The position numbers and the translations under genes were made by a program. A DNA stretch of 64,000 bases from JAPPHA01 sp963664045 (GTDB lineage: Bacteria > Pseudomonadota > Alphaproteobacteria > Rhodobacterales > Rhodobacteraceae): contig CAXXGT010000014.1 in NCBI GenBank assembly GCA_963664045.2, positions 248,001 to 312,000 on the forward strand, read 5' to 3'. The first letter of the stretch is position 1. Every line of letters starts with the position of its first letter. The notes beneath the pieces were generated by a model, which was not told the DNA's origin, did not search any database, and was given only the letters and a program-made list of their open reading frames with translations. Positions 18,908-28,882 of this stretch are shown one piece after another.

Positions 18908-19376
18908 CAAGCTATCCTCCTGGCAACTCCGTTTTGACGAGTGGTAAATCCAATGTTGCCCGATCGCAAGAAATTATCCGACGAGATACTGTCCGAAACC
19001 AGGCGACCATGGATCCAGGTCGTCCATGTCCTGACCAGCTGAACGGGGAAACCCAAGAGTTTTTCCCATGCGCGGAGCTTCGGAATTTGATGCGACGTTT
19101 CCAATTGCGCATCCGGCGTTCGCCGTCGACGTAGAGGGCATTCAGTCTTGCCTCAGCGGCATTCTGCCGTTCGAGGAGGCCAGGCGAGGGTAACACTTGT
19201 CCGGGCATGGGCCGTCTGAAGGAGCACCGCCGGAAGCATGTGCAGGTGCCCGCCTGACGACAGCCCTGGAAACCAACCGAAGTACCAAGTTGAAATAACA
19301 GATAAATCTAGACAGAAGAGAGGGGGAATATGTAAAGAATACAATGCTGATGTGACGGACGTTGTGGGAGGTCGAT
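18908..19376. other. divergent intergenic region upstream of potD-like and alkB-glnE-like genes
   Basis: About 470 bases that should hold the promoters of the two divergent transcription units. The half nearest the alkB fusion is notably AT-rich (around 19285-19345). No convincing -35/-10 pair or operator palindrome could be picked by eye, and no small gene is supported. Confidence 0.5.
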
Positions 19377-21794
19377 GTGGCCGGAGACAGCATACAGAAA
19401 GGTGCGTCGAATATCACCATGATCGACGACCTGGGGGCGGCAATTGAGCCGTCGATCAGCCATGCGCTCCCTTACTTCGCCTCCATAGTGATATTTCCAC
19501 TGCTGGCGTGCGCGGCCGGCTACGGCGAGTGGTGGCTTGCTGGCCCATTCGTCTTTTTTTGGCTGTGCGACCATTTCGACACGGCTCTTGGCACCGATGA
19601 GATGAACATGAACCCTGGGCAGGCGAACAGCAGCCGGCTGTTCTGGTACAAACTGGCCGTATGGATCTGGGTGGCACTCTATCCTGTTACCTTTGTTTTC
19701 GTGTTTTGGCAGATTTTCGTTGTCGGCCACCTTGCCATCTGGGAGGTCGTATTGATCGTGCTGGCGCTTGGCGCCATGGCCCGGATGACGCTCAATGCCG
19801 GTCACGACATGATGCATCGGCGCAAGATGTGGGAGCGCTGCATCGGCGAATTACTGATGGCGTCCGTGTCCTTTGCCCAGGAAGTTACTGAGCATGTCTA
19901 TATCCACCATGCCCACGTAGGTACGCCCAAGGACTCCCTGACCCCGAGAAAAGGCCTGAGCTTCTGGCGATACCTGCCCCGTTCGGTGGCCCGCAGCTAC
20001 GTCGACGCCTGGTGTTACGAACGGGACCGGATGGCCCGCCGTCGCCTGCCGGTCTGGCACCACACGAACCCGATTTGGCGTTACGTCCTCGAAACCGCGG
20101 TGTGGTATGCACTGGCGTACTGGATCGGGGGCGCCTGGGGGATTCTCGTCCTCATCGTAGTTTGCGCCATGGGAATCCTTCAGTTGAGGATGGCCGACTA
20201 CATCCAGCACTACGGATTGCAACGTATCCGCACGCCGGAAGGCAGGTTCGAGCGAGTCCAAACACGGCATTCATGGACGGCAGCGTTCAAGCTTTCGAAT
20301 TGGCTCTACTACAATTCGCAACGCCATGCAGACCACCACATCGCGGCATCACGGCTATACCCGGTCCTGCAACATTGCGGCGCAGAGGAATCGCCGCAAC
20401 TGCCGGGAAGTTATGGCACCATGGGCAGCCTTGTCATGTGGCCACAGCGCTGGTTCACGAAGATGGACCCTCTGGTCGATCAGTGGCGCACGCGCTGCTA
20501 TCCCGAGATCGACGACTGGGCCGTTTACGACAGCACGGCTTACTGGTCGCGGCCGGACGACTTCGACACAATTGCAGAAATTTTCGACGCGTCGTCCTTT
20601 CTCGCCGCACACATAAACCGTTGTCCGGAACTGCTGGAAAGCATCCGAAGCCGGGAATTCACGGATCTCGACCTCCCGAAAGAGTACAAGACGGAACCGG
20701 AATTCGACGCCATTGCGCAACACGGCCTTGTGCGCGTGTACTGGACGCATGAACTGGATTCCGCCGAAATGCTGGCCAGGATTAATGATATTCCAGTTCA
20801 GACTGTGCCGGAAGCTGTCGATGTTGCGCGGAACTGGTCGAACAACAAGGCCTTTCAGGTCTGCATGCACACCCTGCGCGGTAACCTGTCGCCGGCCGAA
20901 GCAGGCAAAGCGTTAGCCAATATCGCCGAAGCCTCTATTGCCTCCGTGCTGTGGACAGTTGATCTGGTCCTTGCCGATGGTCGCGGCGGAAGTGGACATA
21001 CCATAGCGATTCTGGGCGATCTGGCCAGCGGCAATGCGATGCCGGGCGCCGAGTTGGATGTCATGCTGGTATATGAGGACGACCATGCGAAACGCCACGT
21101 TTCGCAGTTCCGCCAAATTGATGCAGCGTTTCGCGCGCTGACACGCGACAGTCTGTTGTTCGCTCCATTTCCACGCGACCGGAAAATGCGGCACGCCTGC
21201 TCGCTGGAAGAGTTCTCCGAGCGCCACCGAACGGCCGGAACCACCGCCGAACTCCTGGATCTTACTCGGGTGCGGCATGTGCAGACATACGGCGACAGAA
21301 GGACTGGCGAGCGATTCGAAAAGGCCAGGCGCGATGCCCTGACCCATGGGGCCTCGCGGGACGCACTGATCACCGAACTTCGTGAAATGCGCACCCGTGC
21401 AGACGTGTCGGACCCGCTTGCAATCGACGACATCAAGGGCGGCCACAAGGACGTCGAGCGCGCCGCGCGCTACCTGCAACTGGTCCACGCAGCCGACACG
21501 CCTGGGATCCTCGCTCCTGACGCAGTGCCCATCTTTCGTGCCGCTGGCGCGAACGGATCGATTGCCGCCAAAACCGCCGAGAACCTGCTGGAGGCCGCCA
21601 CAATGTGGCGAAACCTGCGCGGTATCGTCCGCGTAGTCGGGGACGACAACGCTTCGTTGAAAGCGGCCACCCAAAAGGCGAAGGCTGTCATCGCGTGGTC
21701 ATGCGGGTTGGACGATATCGACAGTTTGACGGACGCAGTCCGACCGATGGCAACCCGCGCGGCGGCCTCCATCGCGGAAGCTATCGACAGTTGA
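19377..21794 (+). CDS. AlkB-type diiron membrane hydroxylase fused to GlnE-like adenylyltransferase module
   Basis: 805 residues from the GTG at 19377, chosen because GGGAGG ends five bases before it. Residues about 20-360 are an AlkB-family integral membrane hydroxylase. Membrane helix pairs and all histidine boxes are visible: HDMMH (143-147), EHVYIHHAHVG (172-182), the IQHYGL motif (about 276-281) and QRHADHH (315-321). Residues about 440-760 align with glutamine-synthetase adenylyltransferase: GLVRVYW, then GAELDVMLVYEDD in place of the GlnE S-D-I-D motif, then the helical stretch IDDIKGGHKDVERAARYLQLVHA. The acidic pair is Glu/Asp rather than Asp/Asp, so activity is uncertain. A typical AlkB has about 400 residues and no such extension. 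Oxidation of a lipid-like chain is the likely first function; the second half's role is unknown. Confidence 0.8.
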   Translation: MAGDSIQKGASNITMIDDLGAAIEPSISHALPYFASIVIFPLLACAAGYGEWWLAGPFVFFWLCDHFDTALGTDEMNMNPGQANSSRLFWYKLAVWIWVALYPVTFVFVFWQIFVVGHLAIWEVVLIVLALGAMARMTLNAGHDMMHRRKMWERCIGELLMASVSFAQEVTEHVYIHHAHVGTPKDSLTPRKGLSFWRYLPRSVARSYVDAWCYERDRMARRRLPVWHHTNPIWRYVLETAVWYALAYWIGGAWGILVLIVVCAMGILQLRMADYIQHYGLQRIRTPEGRFERVQTRHSWTAAFKLSNWLYYNSQRHADHHIAASRLYPVLQHCGAEESPQLPGSYGTMGSLVMWPQRWFTKMDPLVDQWRTRCYPEIDDWAVYDSTAYWSRPDDFDTIAEIFDASSFLAAHINRCPELLESIRSREFTDLDLPKEYKTEPEFDAIAQHGLVRVYWTHELDSAEMLARINDIPVQTVPEAVDVARNWSNNKAFQVCMHTLRGNLSPAEAGKALANIAEASIASVLWTVDLVLADGRGGSGHTIAILGDLASGNAMPGAELDVMLVYEDDHAKRHVSQFRQIDAAFRALTRDSLLFAPFPRDRKMRHACSLEEFSERHRTAGTTAELLDLTRVRHVQTYGDRRTGERFEKARRDALTHGASRDALITELREMRTRADVSDPLAIDDIKGGHKDVERAARYLQLVHAADTPGILAPDAVPIFRAAGANGSIAAKTAENLLEAATMWRNLRGIVRVVGDDNASLKAATQKAKAVIAWSCGLDDIDSLTDAVRPMATRAAASIAEAIDS

Positions 21795-21999
21795 GGACAG
21801 TGTTCCCGCAGCCAGGCTGGTGGTGAAAGAACCGACCGCCAATCCAAAAGGCCGGCGGTGATTCAGCCGATGGGTTGTCCGAAAAGGCTAAACCGACGAG
21901 GCAGATCAAATCGGTGCACACACTCGTACGGGTACGGGCGTGGCACCGCCTGTCATCACTATGATGGCCTGGAAACCGGATCGACAAGGAAAGTGTAAG

Positions 22000-23370
22000 A
22001 TGAAGCCAAAAGTCGTCGTCGTCGGTGCCGGAATGGCAGGGTTGGCCGCGACCTATGCTCTTCGCAAACATGGGATTGATGTCACCCTGTTCGAGGCCGA
22101 ACCGTATCCGGGCGGTCGCGTCATCCGGAAGGAAATCGAAGGCTTTCGCGTCGATCTCGGTGCCAATTTCTTCTTCGAGACTTACGAGACCACGAGAGGG
22201 ATGGCGGAAGACCTCGGCGTTCCATTACGGCGGACCCGTATCCCGATACACAGCGGCATTTACCGCAATGGCAGGTTTCACGGTCTCTACGGCGACAATC
22301 GCATGACCAATGCATGGAAAACGGCACGCACGTTGCTGTCATTTCAGCTGTTGTCGCCGAAAGGGCTCTGGCAGGTCGCCAGGTTCGCCAGAATTCTGCG
22401 GGTGCGCGGCGACGACTTGAACTTCGAAGACGTCTCCGGGATGCTGGATCTCGATACCGGGGAAAGCGCCGCCGAATTTTTCGAATCGAACCTCGGGACC
22501 GAGGCCCTCGACTGGCTATTTGGCCCGGGCCTGAGCGGCTATACGTTTGCGCATCCCGAACAGGTGGGTGCGGCCTGCGCTATGGCGATTGCCTGGCAGA
22601 CCGGATTGAACGGGGTTGCATGGCCTTGTCTTCCAGAAGGCGGCATCGGCGCCTTCGTGGATGCCCTGGTCAATGCCTGCGGCACGAGCATCAGGCTCTC
22701 AACCCCCGTACACCACATCGCGATCGAGGGCGGTATCGCAAAGGGAGTCGTCACCGACACGGGTTTCACGAAATGCGACGCAATTGTCTGCGCGACGACC
22801 GCCCCGGCAGCCATCAAAATCGCGCCAGATCTGCCACACGCCATCAGCAACGTCCTCAGCAGAGTCACCTATTCGAGATGTTGCCGCGTATTCTTCGGCG
22901 TAATCTCCAGCCCGTTTCCAAGAGATTGGTATGCAGTCGCTTTTCCGCGGAAAACAGGAGCGCTCATGACCGGCATGAGCAACGCCGCGGTGCTGGCGCC
23001 GGACGCCGCGCCGCTAGGGAAGGCAATTATCGATGCGCTCGTGATCGAAAGGCAGGCGGACGGACTATTCGCACTGAGTGACGACCAGATACGAAATCGG
23101 GTACTGCCCGAGATCCACGCCTATTTTCCTGCGATGACAGGTGAACCCTTGTTCACCGTCGTGCATAGGTGGCGCGAAGCCCTGAGTCTGGCGCCCGGAG
23201 GCGTCATGACGGCACTGGATTGTCTGCGGCGGCGGAAATTCGAGGGTGCCAGCGGCCTGTTTCTTGCCGGCGACTATTTTGGGGTCCCATCGGTCAACTC
23301 CGCTCTGCGAAGCGGGCTGAACGCCGCGAGCGCCATAGTCGAAGGCAATTCGCCGCCGGACGGCGAATAA
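22000..23370 (+). CDS. FAD-dependent amine-oxidase-type oxidoreductase
   Basis: 456 residues from the ATG at 22000 (AAGGA nine bases upstream); an earlier in-frame start is unsupported. The N-terminal dinucleotide-binding motif VVVVGAGMAGLAATYAL is followed by GGRV. The C-terminal FAD motif FLAGDYFGVPSVNSALRSG is typical of flavin amine oxidases, protoporphyrinogen oxidases and phytoene desaturase-like enzymes. It follows the AlkB-GlnE fusion on the same strand with a gap of about 205 bases and converges on the exporter genes. The substrate is unknown; a role in oxidising a cluster intermediate is only inferred from position. Confidence 0.82.
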   Translation: MKPKVVVVGAGMAGLAATYALRKHGIDVTLFEAEPYPGGRVIRKEIEGFRVDLGANFFFETYETTRGMAEDLGVPLRRTRIPIHSGIYRNGRFHGLYGDNRMTNAWKTARTLLSFQLLSPKGLWQVARFARILRVRGDDLNFEDVSGMLDLDTGESAAEFFESNLGTEALDWLFGPGLSGYTFAHPEQVGAACAMAIAWQTGLNGVAWPCLPEGGIGAFVDALVNACGTSIRLSTPVHHIAIEGGIAKGVVTDTGFTKCDAIVCATTAPAAIKIAPDLPHAISNVLSRVTYSRCCRVFFGVISSPFPRDWYAVAFPRKTGALMTGMSNAAVLAPDAAPLGKAIIDALVIERQADGLFALSDDQIRNRVLPEIHAYFPAMTGEPLFTVVHRWREALSLAPGGVMTALDCLRRRKFEGASGLFLAGDYFGVPSVNSALRSGLNAASAIVEGNSPPDGE

Positions 23371-23515
23371 TTCTGCGACCACAGTCGCCGCGAGCCGACG
23401 CGCAGGTCAACGGATTGCCTCAAACCGTACAGGAAGACAGAACCGGCACCCACCGGGTCTGTGCTGGACGTCGCAGAGTCAAGAAACGCCGTCTCTGGCA
23501 CGGCGTGCGCCTCGC

Positions 23516-26434
23516 TCAAGTTTCCTGGTGCCGGACAAGGTCCCGAAAAACGCCCTCGACCATCGTCAATTCGGCGAAGGTACCTTCCTGCACAACCTTG
23601 CCCGAATCCAACACGTAGATGCGGTCCGCCTGGCGCAAGGTGGAAAGGCGGTGGGCGATCACGATCCGTGTCGAGGTCATCTGCGCGAGGTTTTCCATGA
23701 TCCTGGCCTGGGTTACGTTGTCCAGCCAGTTCGTCGCTTCGTCGAACAGCAGGATGCGGGGATTGCGCATCAGTGCGCGGGCGATAATGATCCGTTGGCT
23801 CTCTCCGCCCGATGTGACGCTGCTGCTGTCGCCGACGCAGGTCAGCATGCCCATTGGCATCGCTGCTATCTCTTCATCGACTGCGGCGGTTCGCGCCGCC
23901 TGCCACACGGCATCGGCGGATGCATCATCCTGTTCGCCAACAATGTTGTCCCAGATATCTTGCGGATGCAATTGCACTTCTTGGGGAACCGCGCCGATCT
24001 TCCGGCGTAACTGCTTTACGTTCAGTTGCCTCAGGTCGCGCCGGTCAAAATAAATCGCTCCAGACGTCGGTTGATTTAAACCGAGGGCAAGCCGGAACAA
24101 CGTGCTCTTGCCGGCCCCTGACTCGCCAGCAATGGCGATGAATTCTCCGGGCCGGGCCTGGATCGAGACATTGTCCAGAATCAACGGTCCATCGGGGACG
24201 TATCTGAACGTGACACGGTCGAAAACGATGTCACCGCCAAGGTGTTCGACCGGTTCCCCGCCGATGCTCGTTTCCGGTGTTTCGGCAAGAAACGGCCGGA
24301 TATGAGTGTACTCGGACACAATGGTCGCAATGGCACCGAACGAAGCACCCAACCGGACAAGTCCCGTAACAAAGACAGTGAACGCGATGAAAATGAAGAG
24401 GAACTCACCGACCGTCAACGTCCCTGAACCGCGCAGCGTAACCGCCAGCAATAGAACGGCACTGGCGAACAAAGGCAGTGCGGCACCGAATGCACGCAAA
24501 AGCGCCTCACGTGCGCCAAGTTCCAGTTCGGCGCGTTGCTGTTCACTGAAGTCGCGTGCCCAGGCAGCGAACGCCGATCCCTCCGCGCCGGCGACACGCA
24601 GTTTGGCGATGCCATTGAAGATCTGGAATAGTCGACCAGTCAGGCGGTTGACGGCGCGAGCCGCTCTGCCACGGGGCGGCGCCTGCAAAAGACCAAGCAG
24701 CACTGTCGCCGACAAGCTCAGAAGACCTAAGGCGGCCGTTACGCCTCCGAGGGCGGCGTCGTACAAAAAGATGATGGCCAGCGCAGGAACCAGGAAGACA
24801 ATGGACAGCACGTCGTTCGCGACCTGACCCTGAACGGCGTCGCGAATTCGCTGGAATGTCATGCCCCTCATCGCGCGATCACCGGTCGGGTACCGATGCA
24901 GAAACCGTAGAGGCAACCGCAGCAAACGATCCCAGAACGCTGCTTCAATTCGTGCAGCGGCACGTCCCTCAATTCGCATCAATGCCATGCCCTGGAATAC
25001 ATGCGTCAGCGCCCAGACGACGGCGAACAGTGCCATGGCCGCGGTTACCATGTACAGCACTCCGACTTCGCCGGCCGGGATGACCCGATCCGCGATGAAT
25101 CCGAGTATTGCAGCGGGTAGTACCATGATCAGACCGCCCAGAAGACCTGCTGCGGCAAAGCGCGCGGCGCCTGCGAACATGCCCTTCCTGGCAATCTGCA
25201 ACAGATCACGCCACCCCGCACTGGTCGACGTCAATGGGCGGCAAAAAGACCAGGCTTCACCCTGTAGCGTTGGTGCGTTTCCGGATGTGACCGAGGTCGT
25301 CCGCCCTGTCGTGGGATCGACGATCCGATAACGTCCCAGCGCACCGGGAAGCAATGCCACGGGTCGACCGTCATCCGCCCGAAACCCCAGCATCGCGCCA
25401 CTGTCGCCGATCCACCAACGATCTTCTTTGGTGAGCCGCACCTGCCGTCTCCGGGCACCCGACACATCCAGAATTTCGTCCAGGGACGGCACGAAGTCAG
25501 GTGCGGCAGATTTCTTCGGCCACTCGAAGTCGATCCCCTCATGCTCGCCGACCAGGCGTAGAACCTCGCCGAGCGCGGAATCTGCTCTGTCTTCCCCCTC
25601 CCGCCCGGAAAGGCCGTACGGATCGAAGAGGCGGGACCGTGCCCTGTCCTCGTCGATGCGGCGATCCATCACGTCGGCGCGGTCCAGATTGTACTGGTCC
25701 GCGATCGCGAGACTCCGGTTGAGTCGTTCCAGGGATAGTGCGAGCTCGTGAAATTTTTTCAGGGAAATTAGCAGTTGTCCTGAGGCCCACAGGGTCTCGG
25801 AAGACACCGCGGAAATCTGTTGCGAAGACGGCAACGTAACCCAGCTTGAGGACGTGACGGGAATCACGTCCAGCCCATCAGTCGATGAACTTGCCGCAAC
25901 CTCGACCAGATCCATGAACAGGGCCGAGTCACGGGAGTATGGTCGCAGCCATGCCACTCCTCGTCTCACCGATAGCTTCCCCTTTTCGGTTCGCAGAGGT
26001 TCACCGGCCTCGACGAATACGTCTGGCTGCGGACGGAAAATGACATCTCGGGCCAGCATGGCGCTGAGGTCGACGATCCACGAGTCGACCAACGCAGCAA
26101 TGTCACCTGGCTGAACTTCGGCCAGGCTCCCAATCGGCACACGACGCAAAACGGTTCCCCACAGTCCCTTGGCTGTCAGGCCCAGCGTCGTCTTGCCGGC
26201 TTGCGGCGCTACGCCCGGCAGGAGGCGACCCTCTTCGATCCGCATCAAGTGTTGCGGGGCCGATTGCTCTTCCCCTTTTGGCAGTTCAACCAGAAATACG
26301 TCGACCGCCCCTCGCTCAACGAACCAGACGAATTCAGGATCATCCAGGTCGAGTGGCAGGTTGCCGGCGCATGGTACCCGCTCTCCGGATGCCACCGCAA
26401 AATCGGCAAACGATTGTCCGTCCCGGTCAGGCAT
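23516..26434 (-). CDS. NHLM-type ABC transporter (ATPase/permease with long N-terminal domain)
   Basis: 972 residues from the ATG at 26434 (GAGG and AAAGG just upstream); the open frame extends to 26563. The first about 400 residues resemble the cyclic-nucleotide-binding-like regulatory region of the second ABC protein in NHLP export systems (FVERGAVDVFLVEL, then RIEEGRLLPGV). An ABC membrane domain follows (about 430-700). The nucleotide-binding domain has Walker A GESGAGKS, signature VTSGGESQR and Walker B LLFDEATNWLD. It has no C39 peptidase. The three-gene set HlyD, C39-ABC and this protein is the defining NHLM exporter module. Confidence 0.88.
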   Translation of the reverse strand: MPDRDGQSFADFAVASGERVPCAGNLPLDLDDPEFVWFVERGAVDVFLVELPKGEEQSAPQHLMRIEEGRLLPGVAPQAGKTTLGLTAKGLWGTVLRRVPIGSLAEVQPGDIAALVDSWIVDLSAMLARDVIFRPQPDVFVEAGEPLRTEKGKLSVRRGVAWLRPYSRDSALFMDLVEVAASSSTDGLDVIPVTSSSWVTLPSSQQISAVSSETLWASGQLLISLKKFHELALSLERLNRSLAIADQYNLDRADVMDRRIDEDRARSRLFDPYGLSGREGEDRADSALGEVLRLVGEHEGIDFEWPKKSAAPDFVPSLDEILDVSGARRRQVRLTKEDRWWIGDSGAMLGFRADDGRPVALLPGALGRYRIVDPTTGRTTSVTSGNAPTLQGEAWSFCRPLTSTSAGWRDLLQIARKGMFAGAARFAAAGLLGGLIMVLPAAILGFIADRVIPAGEVGVLYMVTAAMALFAVVWALTHVFQGMALMRIEGRAAARIEAAFWDRLLRLPLRFLHRYPTGDRAMRGMTFQRIRDAVQGQVANDVLSIVFLVPALAIIFLYDAALGGVTAALGLLSLSATVLLGLLQAPPRGRAARAVNRLTGRLFQIFNGIAKLRVAGAEGSAFAAWARDFSEQQRAELELGAREALLRAFGAALPLFASAVLLLAVTLRGSGTLTVGEFLFIFIAFTVFVTGLVRLGASFGAIATIVSEYTHIRPFLAETPETSIGGEPVEHLGGDIVFDRVTFRYVPDGPLILDNVSIQARPGEFIAIAGESGAGKSTLFRLALGLNQPTSGAIYFDRRDLRQLNVKQLRRKIGAVPQEVQLHPQDIWDNIVGEQDDASADAVWQAARTAAVDEEIAAMPMGMLTCVGDSSSVTSGGESQRIIIARALMRNPRILLFDEATNWLDNVTQARIMENLAQMTSTRIVIAHRLSTLRQADRIYVLDSGKVVQEGTFAELTMVEGVFRDLVRHQET

Positions 26435-26659
26435 AGACCTCGCCTTTCTCCGGATTCGGTGCCATTGCAAACCGGCGCCTCGCTCGGCAACCGATTCGTT
26501 GCCCCGCCGATTTTCGCCCGCGGGCGAAGGGAAACGGTGTCCGTCGATGCGACCCGGCACCATGCGATTCGGTTTCGATCCGGCCCCGTGTCATTGTCCG
26601 TCTCGCCTTGTACCGACTGGCACAGGTGAGTCCTCGCGGAGACTTTCCAGGGCGCACGC

Positions 26660-28882
26660 TCAGCCCTCCCGGAGGAGCCGGTGGTACAGGCCGTCCAGAT
26701 CTGCCATGAGTTCGCCGTGCGTGCCTCTTTGTACTTCCATGCCCCGATCGAGAGCGACGATCTGATCGCAGTCACGGATCGTGCTCAGCCGATGCGCGAT
26801 AATCAGGCAGCTTATCCCGCGGCGGCGTAGCGCATCGTCGACGGCCTTTTCGGTCTTGGCGTCAAGCGCGCTGGTCGCTTCGTCGAGAATCAACACTGTC
26901 GGGTTGCCCACCAGCGCCCGGGCGATTTCCAGTCGCTGCCGCTCACCGCCGCTGAAATTGCTCCCCTCCTCTTCAACCTGCGTCGCATAGCCAAGCGACC
27001 GGTCCACGATCCGGTCATGAATGCAAGCGTCGCGGGTTGCCGCAACCAGAATATCATCCGGAACGGCGGAATTCCAAAGGGTGACGTTTTCGCGCACGGT
27101 CCCTGAGAAAAGGATGGGATTCTGATCCACAATCGACAGCGAGCGTGTCATCATTGCGTCGGGAACCTCGTGCCGCAGGCAGCCGTCGAACAGAATGTCG
27201 CCGGACCAGGGCTCGTTGGCACCGCTGACAAGACTGGCCAATGTCGATTTCCCCGACCCGCTGGCGCCAACAACGGCGACCCTCTGACCCGGTTCAATGA
27301 CAAGGTTGAAGTCCTTGATGAGTGGTGGACGGCCGCGATCGTATCCAAAGGTCACATTGCTCAGTTCCACGCGGCCGGCCAACCGCAGGCGTCCGTTCAC
27401 CGTCGCCCCGGACCCCGGTTCTGCGCGACTGCGCGAAAAACGCGTGTCCTCCTCGGTTTTCGCGATGTCATCCAGACGCTGCAGGCCGATCACGAGAGCT
27501 TGTCTTTCGCTGGCAAAGTCGACGAGGCGTCCGACCGGCGCCAAGAACATGGACGCCAGAATAAAGCATGCCACAAGCGCGCCGAGTGTCATGTCGCCGG
27601 CCATGACCTCTCCCGCCCCGATGGCAAGTACTGTTGTTTGGGCCAGCAGTGTGAACAGGCCCGGCAGGGCCGCGTTGATGTGGCCCAGTTCATTGAACCG
27701 CCGACGCACCGCGACCTCACGGGCCTGGTGACCACTCCAGCGAGAGAAAAACCCGTCATCCGCAGCGGTCATCCGCAGTGTGTCGCTCTGACGCAACATC
27801 AGCATGCCCAGTCCGAACAGCAGACCTTGCTCCCGCCGCAGCATGGAGTGCTCGTCGACCCGCATACGGGAGATTAAGTGCGCGAGCGCAAAGTTCGGAA
27901 GCGCGAGCACCAGAACGATCAGGGCTAATTTGACATTGTATGTGAACAAGGCCGCAAGAAAGACCACTCCCATCGCGACTTCGATCAACAAGTCAAGAAA
28001 ATTCTTCGACAGTCCCTTTGCAACCCTGTCGACGGACAGGATGCGATCGGTCAACTCACCGACGAGTCGATGGTTGAAAAAAGTCAGCGGCAGCCTCAGC
28101 AGTCTTGTCAGGAAGCGGTCGCCGGCAATGATCGACATACGGACAGCAAGGCGCCGCATGCACCGCTGCATCATCCAACTCAGCCAAAATACAAGAAGTC
28201 CCGCAAAGGCCAATGCGCCTGCCGCGAGCCCGCCGTAGGGCTCCTTCCCTGTAAATGCACGGTCAACGAACAGGTTTAGCGATATCGGCAGGCTAAGTCC
28301 CAGAACAGCCATCATTAGCCCGCATGCGACCGAAAAGACCAACGCTACCCAGGCACCTTCGAACCATGGCCGAATACGTTCGAAAATGCTCGGGGGAATA
28401 CCGCCGGGTCGAAAATCCGGCGTTGTACTGAAATACAGAGAGATTCCCGAAAAGCCATCGACGAACTCTTTCCAGGACAGTCTACGACGCCCGATCGCCG
28501 GGTCATTCACCAATACCGAATTTCCGTCGAATCCTTCGAGGATGAGGAAGTGGTTCAGTTCCCAGAACAAAATCTGCGGCAGCGGCATGCTTCTGAGATG
28601 TCCAGCATTCACACTTCGCCCACTGCATTTGAGTCCATAATGTCTGGCGGCGCGCGAGATTCCCGCAGCCGTCGACCCGTCCCTGCTTACCTCGCAAAGG
28701 TTGCGCAACTCGTTCAGATGCACCCACCGCCCAAACCAGGCGAGAATGCTGCCGAGGCATGCCGCCCCGCACTCGGTGATGTGCATTTGCATCACCAGAG
28801 GTGTTACTACCTGCAGTTTCTTGGTTGCTCCTGCGGACGTGCTTTTCGGTCGCACCAATTCCTTGAGACGGCGAGGCAACAT
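26660..28882 (-). CDS. C39 peptidase-containing ABC exporter (NHLM bacteriocin type)
   Basis: 740 residues. It cleaves leader peptides at a double-glycine-type site and exports the core. The N-terminal C39 cysteine protease is complete: Gln32 (oxyanion hole), Cys38 in TECGAACL, His111 in NHFLIL and Asp127 in VNDPA. An ABC membrane domain follows (about 165-460). The ATPase has GASGSGKS, FSGGERQR and LILDEATSALD. Its ATG follows the stop of the HlyD-like gene directly (TGA-ATG), so the two are coupled. The likely cargo is the precursor at 30044, whose leader ends in AAG before RCCC. Confidence 0.92.
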   Translation of the reverse strand: MLPRRLKELVRPKSTSAGATKKLQVVTPLVMQMHITECGAACLGSILAWFGRWVHLNELRNLCEVSRDGSTAAGISRAARHYGLKCSGRSVNAGHLRSMPLPQILFWELNHFLILEGFDGNSVLVNDPAIGRRRLSWKEFVDGFSGISLYFSTTPDFRPGGIPPSIFERIRPWFEGAWVALVFSVACGLMMAVLGLSLPISLNLFVDRAFTGKEPYGGLAAGALAFAGLLVFWLSWMMQRCMRRLAVRMSIIAGDRFLTRLLRLPLTFFNHRLVGELTDRILSVDRVAKGLSKNFLDLLIEVAMGVVFLAALFTYNVKLALIVLVLALPNFALAHLISRMRVDEHSMLRREQGLLFGLGMLMLRQSDTLRMTAADDGFFSRWSGHQAREVAVRRRFNELGHINAALPGLFTLLAQTTVLAIGAGEVMAGDMTLGALVACFILASMFLAPVGRLVDFASERQALVIGLQRLDDIAKTEEDTRFSRSRAEPGSGATVNGRLRLAGRVELSNVTFGYDRGRPPLIKDFNLVIEPGQRVAVVGASGSGKSTLASLVSGANEPWSGDILFDGCLRHEVPDAMMTRSLSIVDQNPILFSGTVRENVTLWNSAVPDDILVAATRDACIHDRIVDRSLGYATQVEEEGSNFSGGERQRLEIARALVGNPTVLILDEATSALDAKTEKAVDDALRRRGISCLIIAHRLSTIRDCDQIVALDRGMEVQRGTHGELMADLDGLYHRLLREG

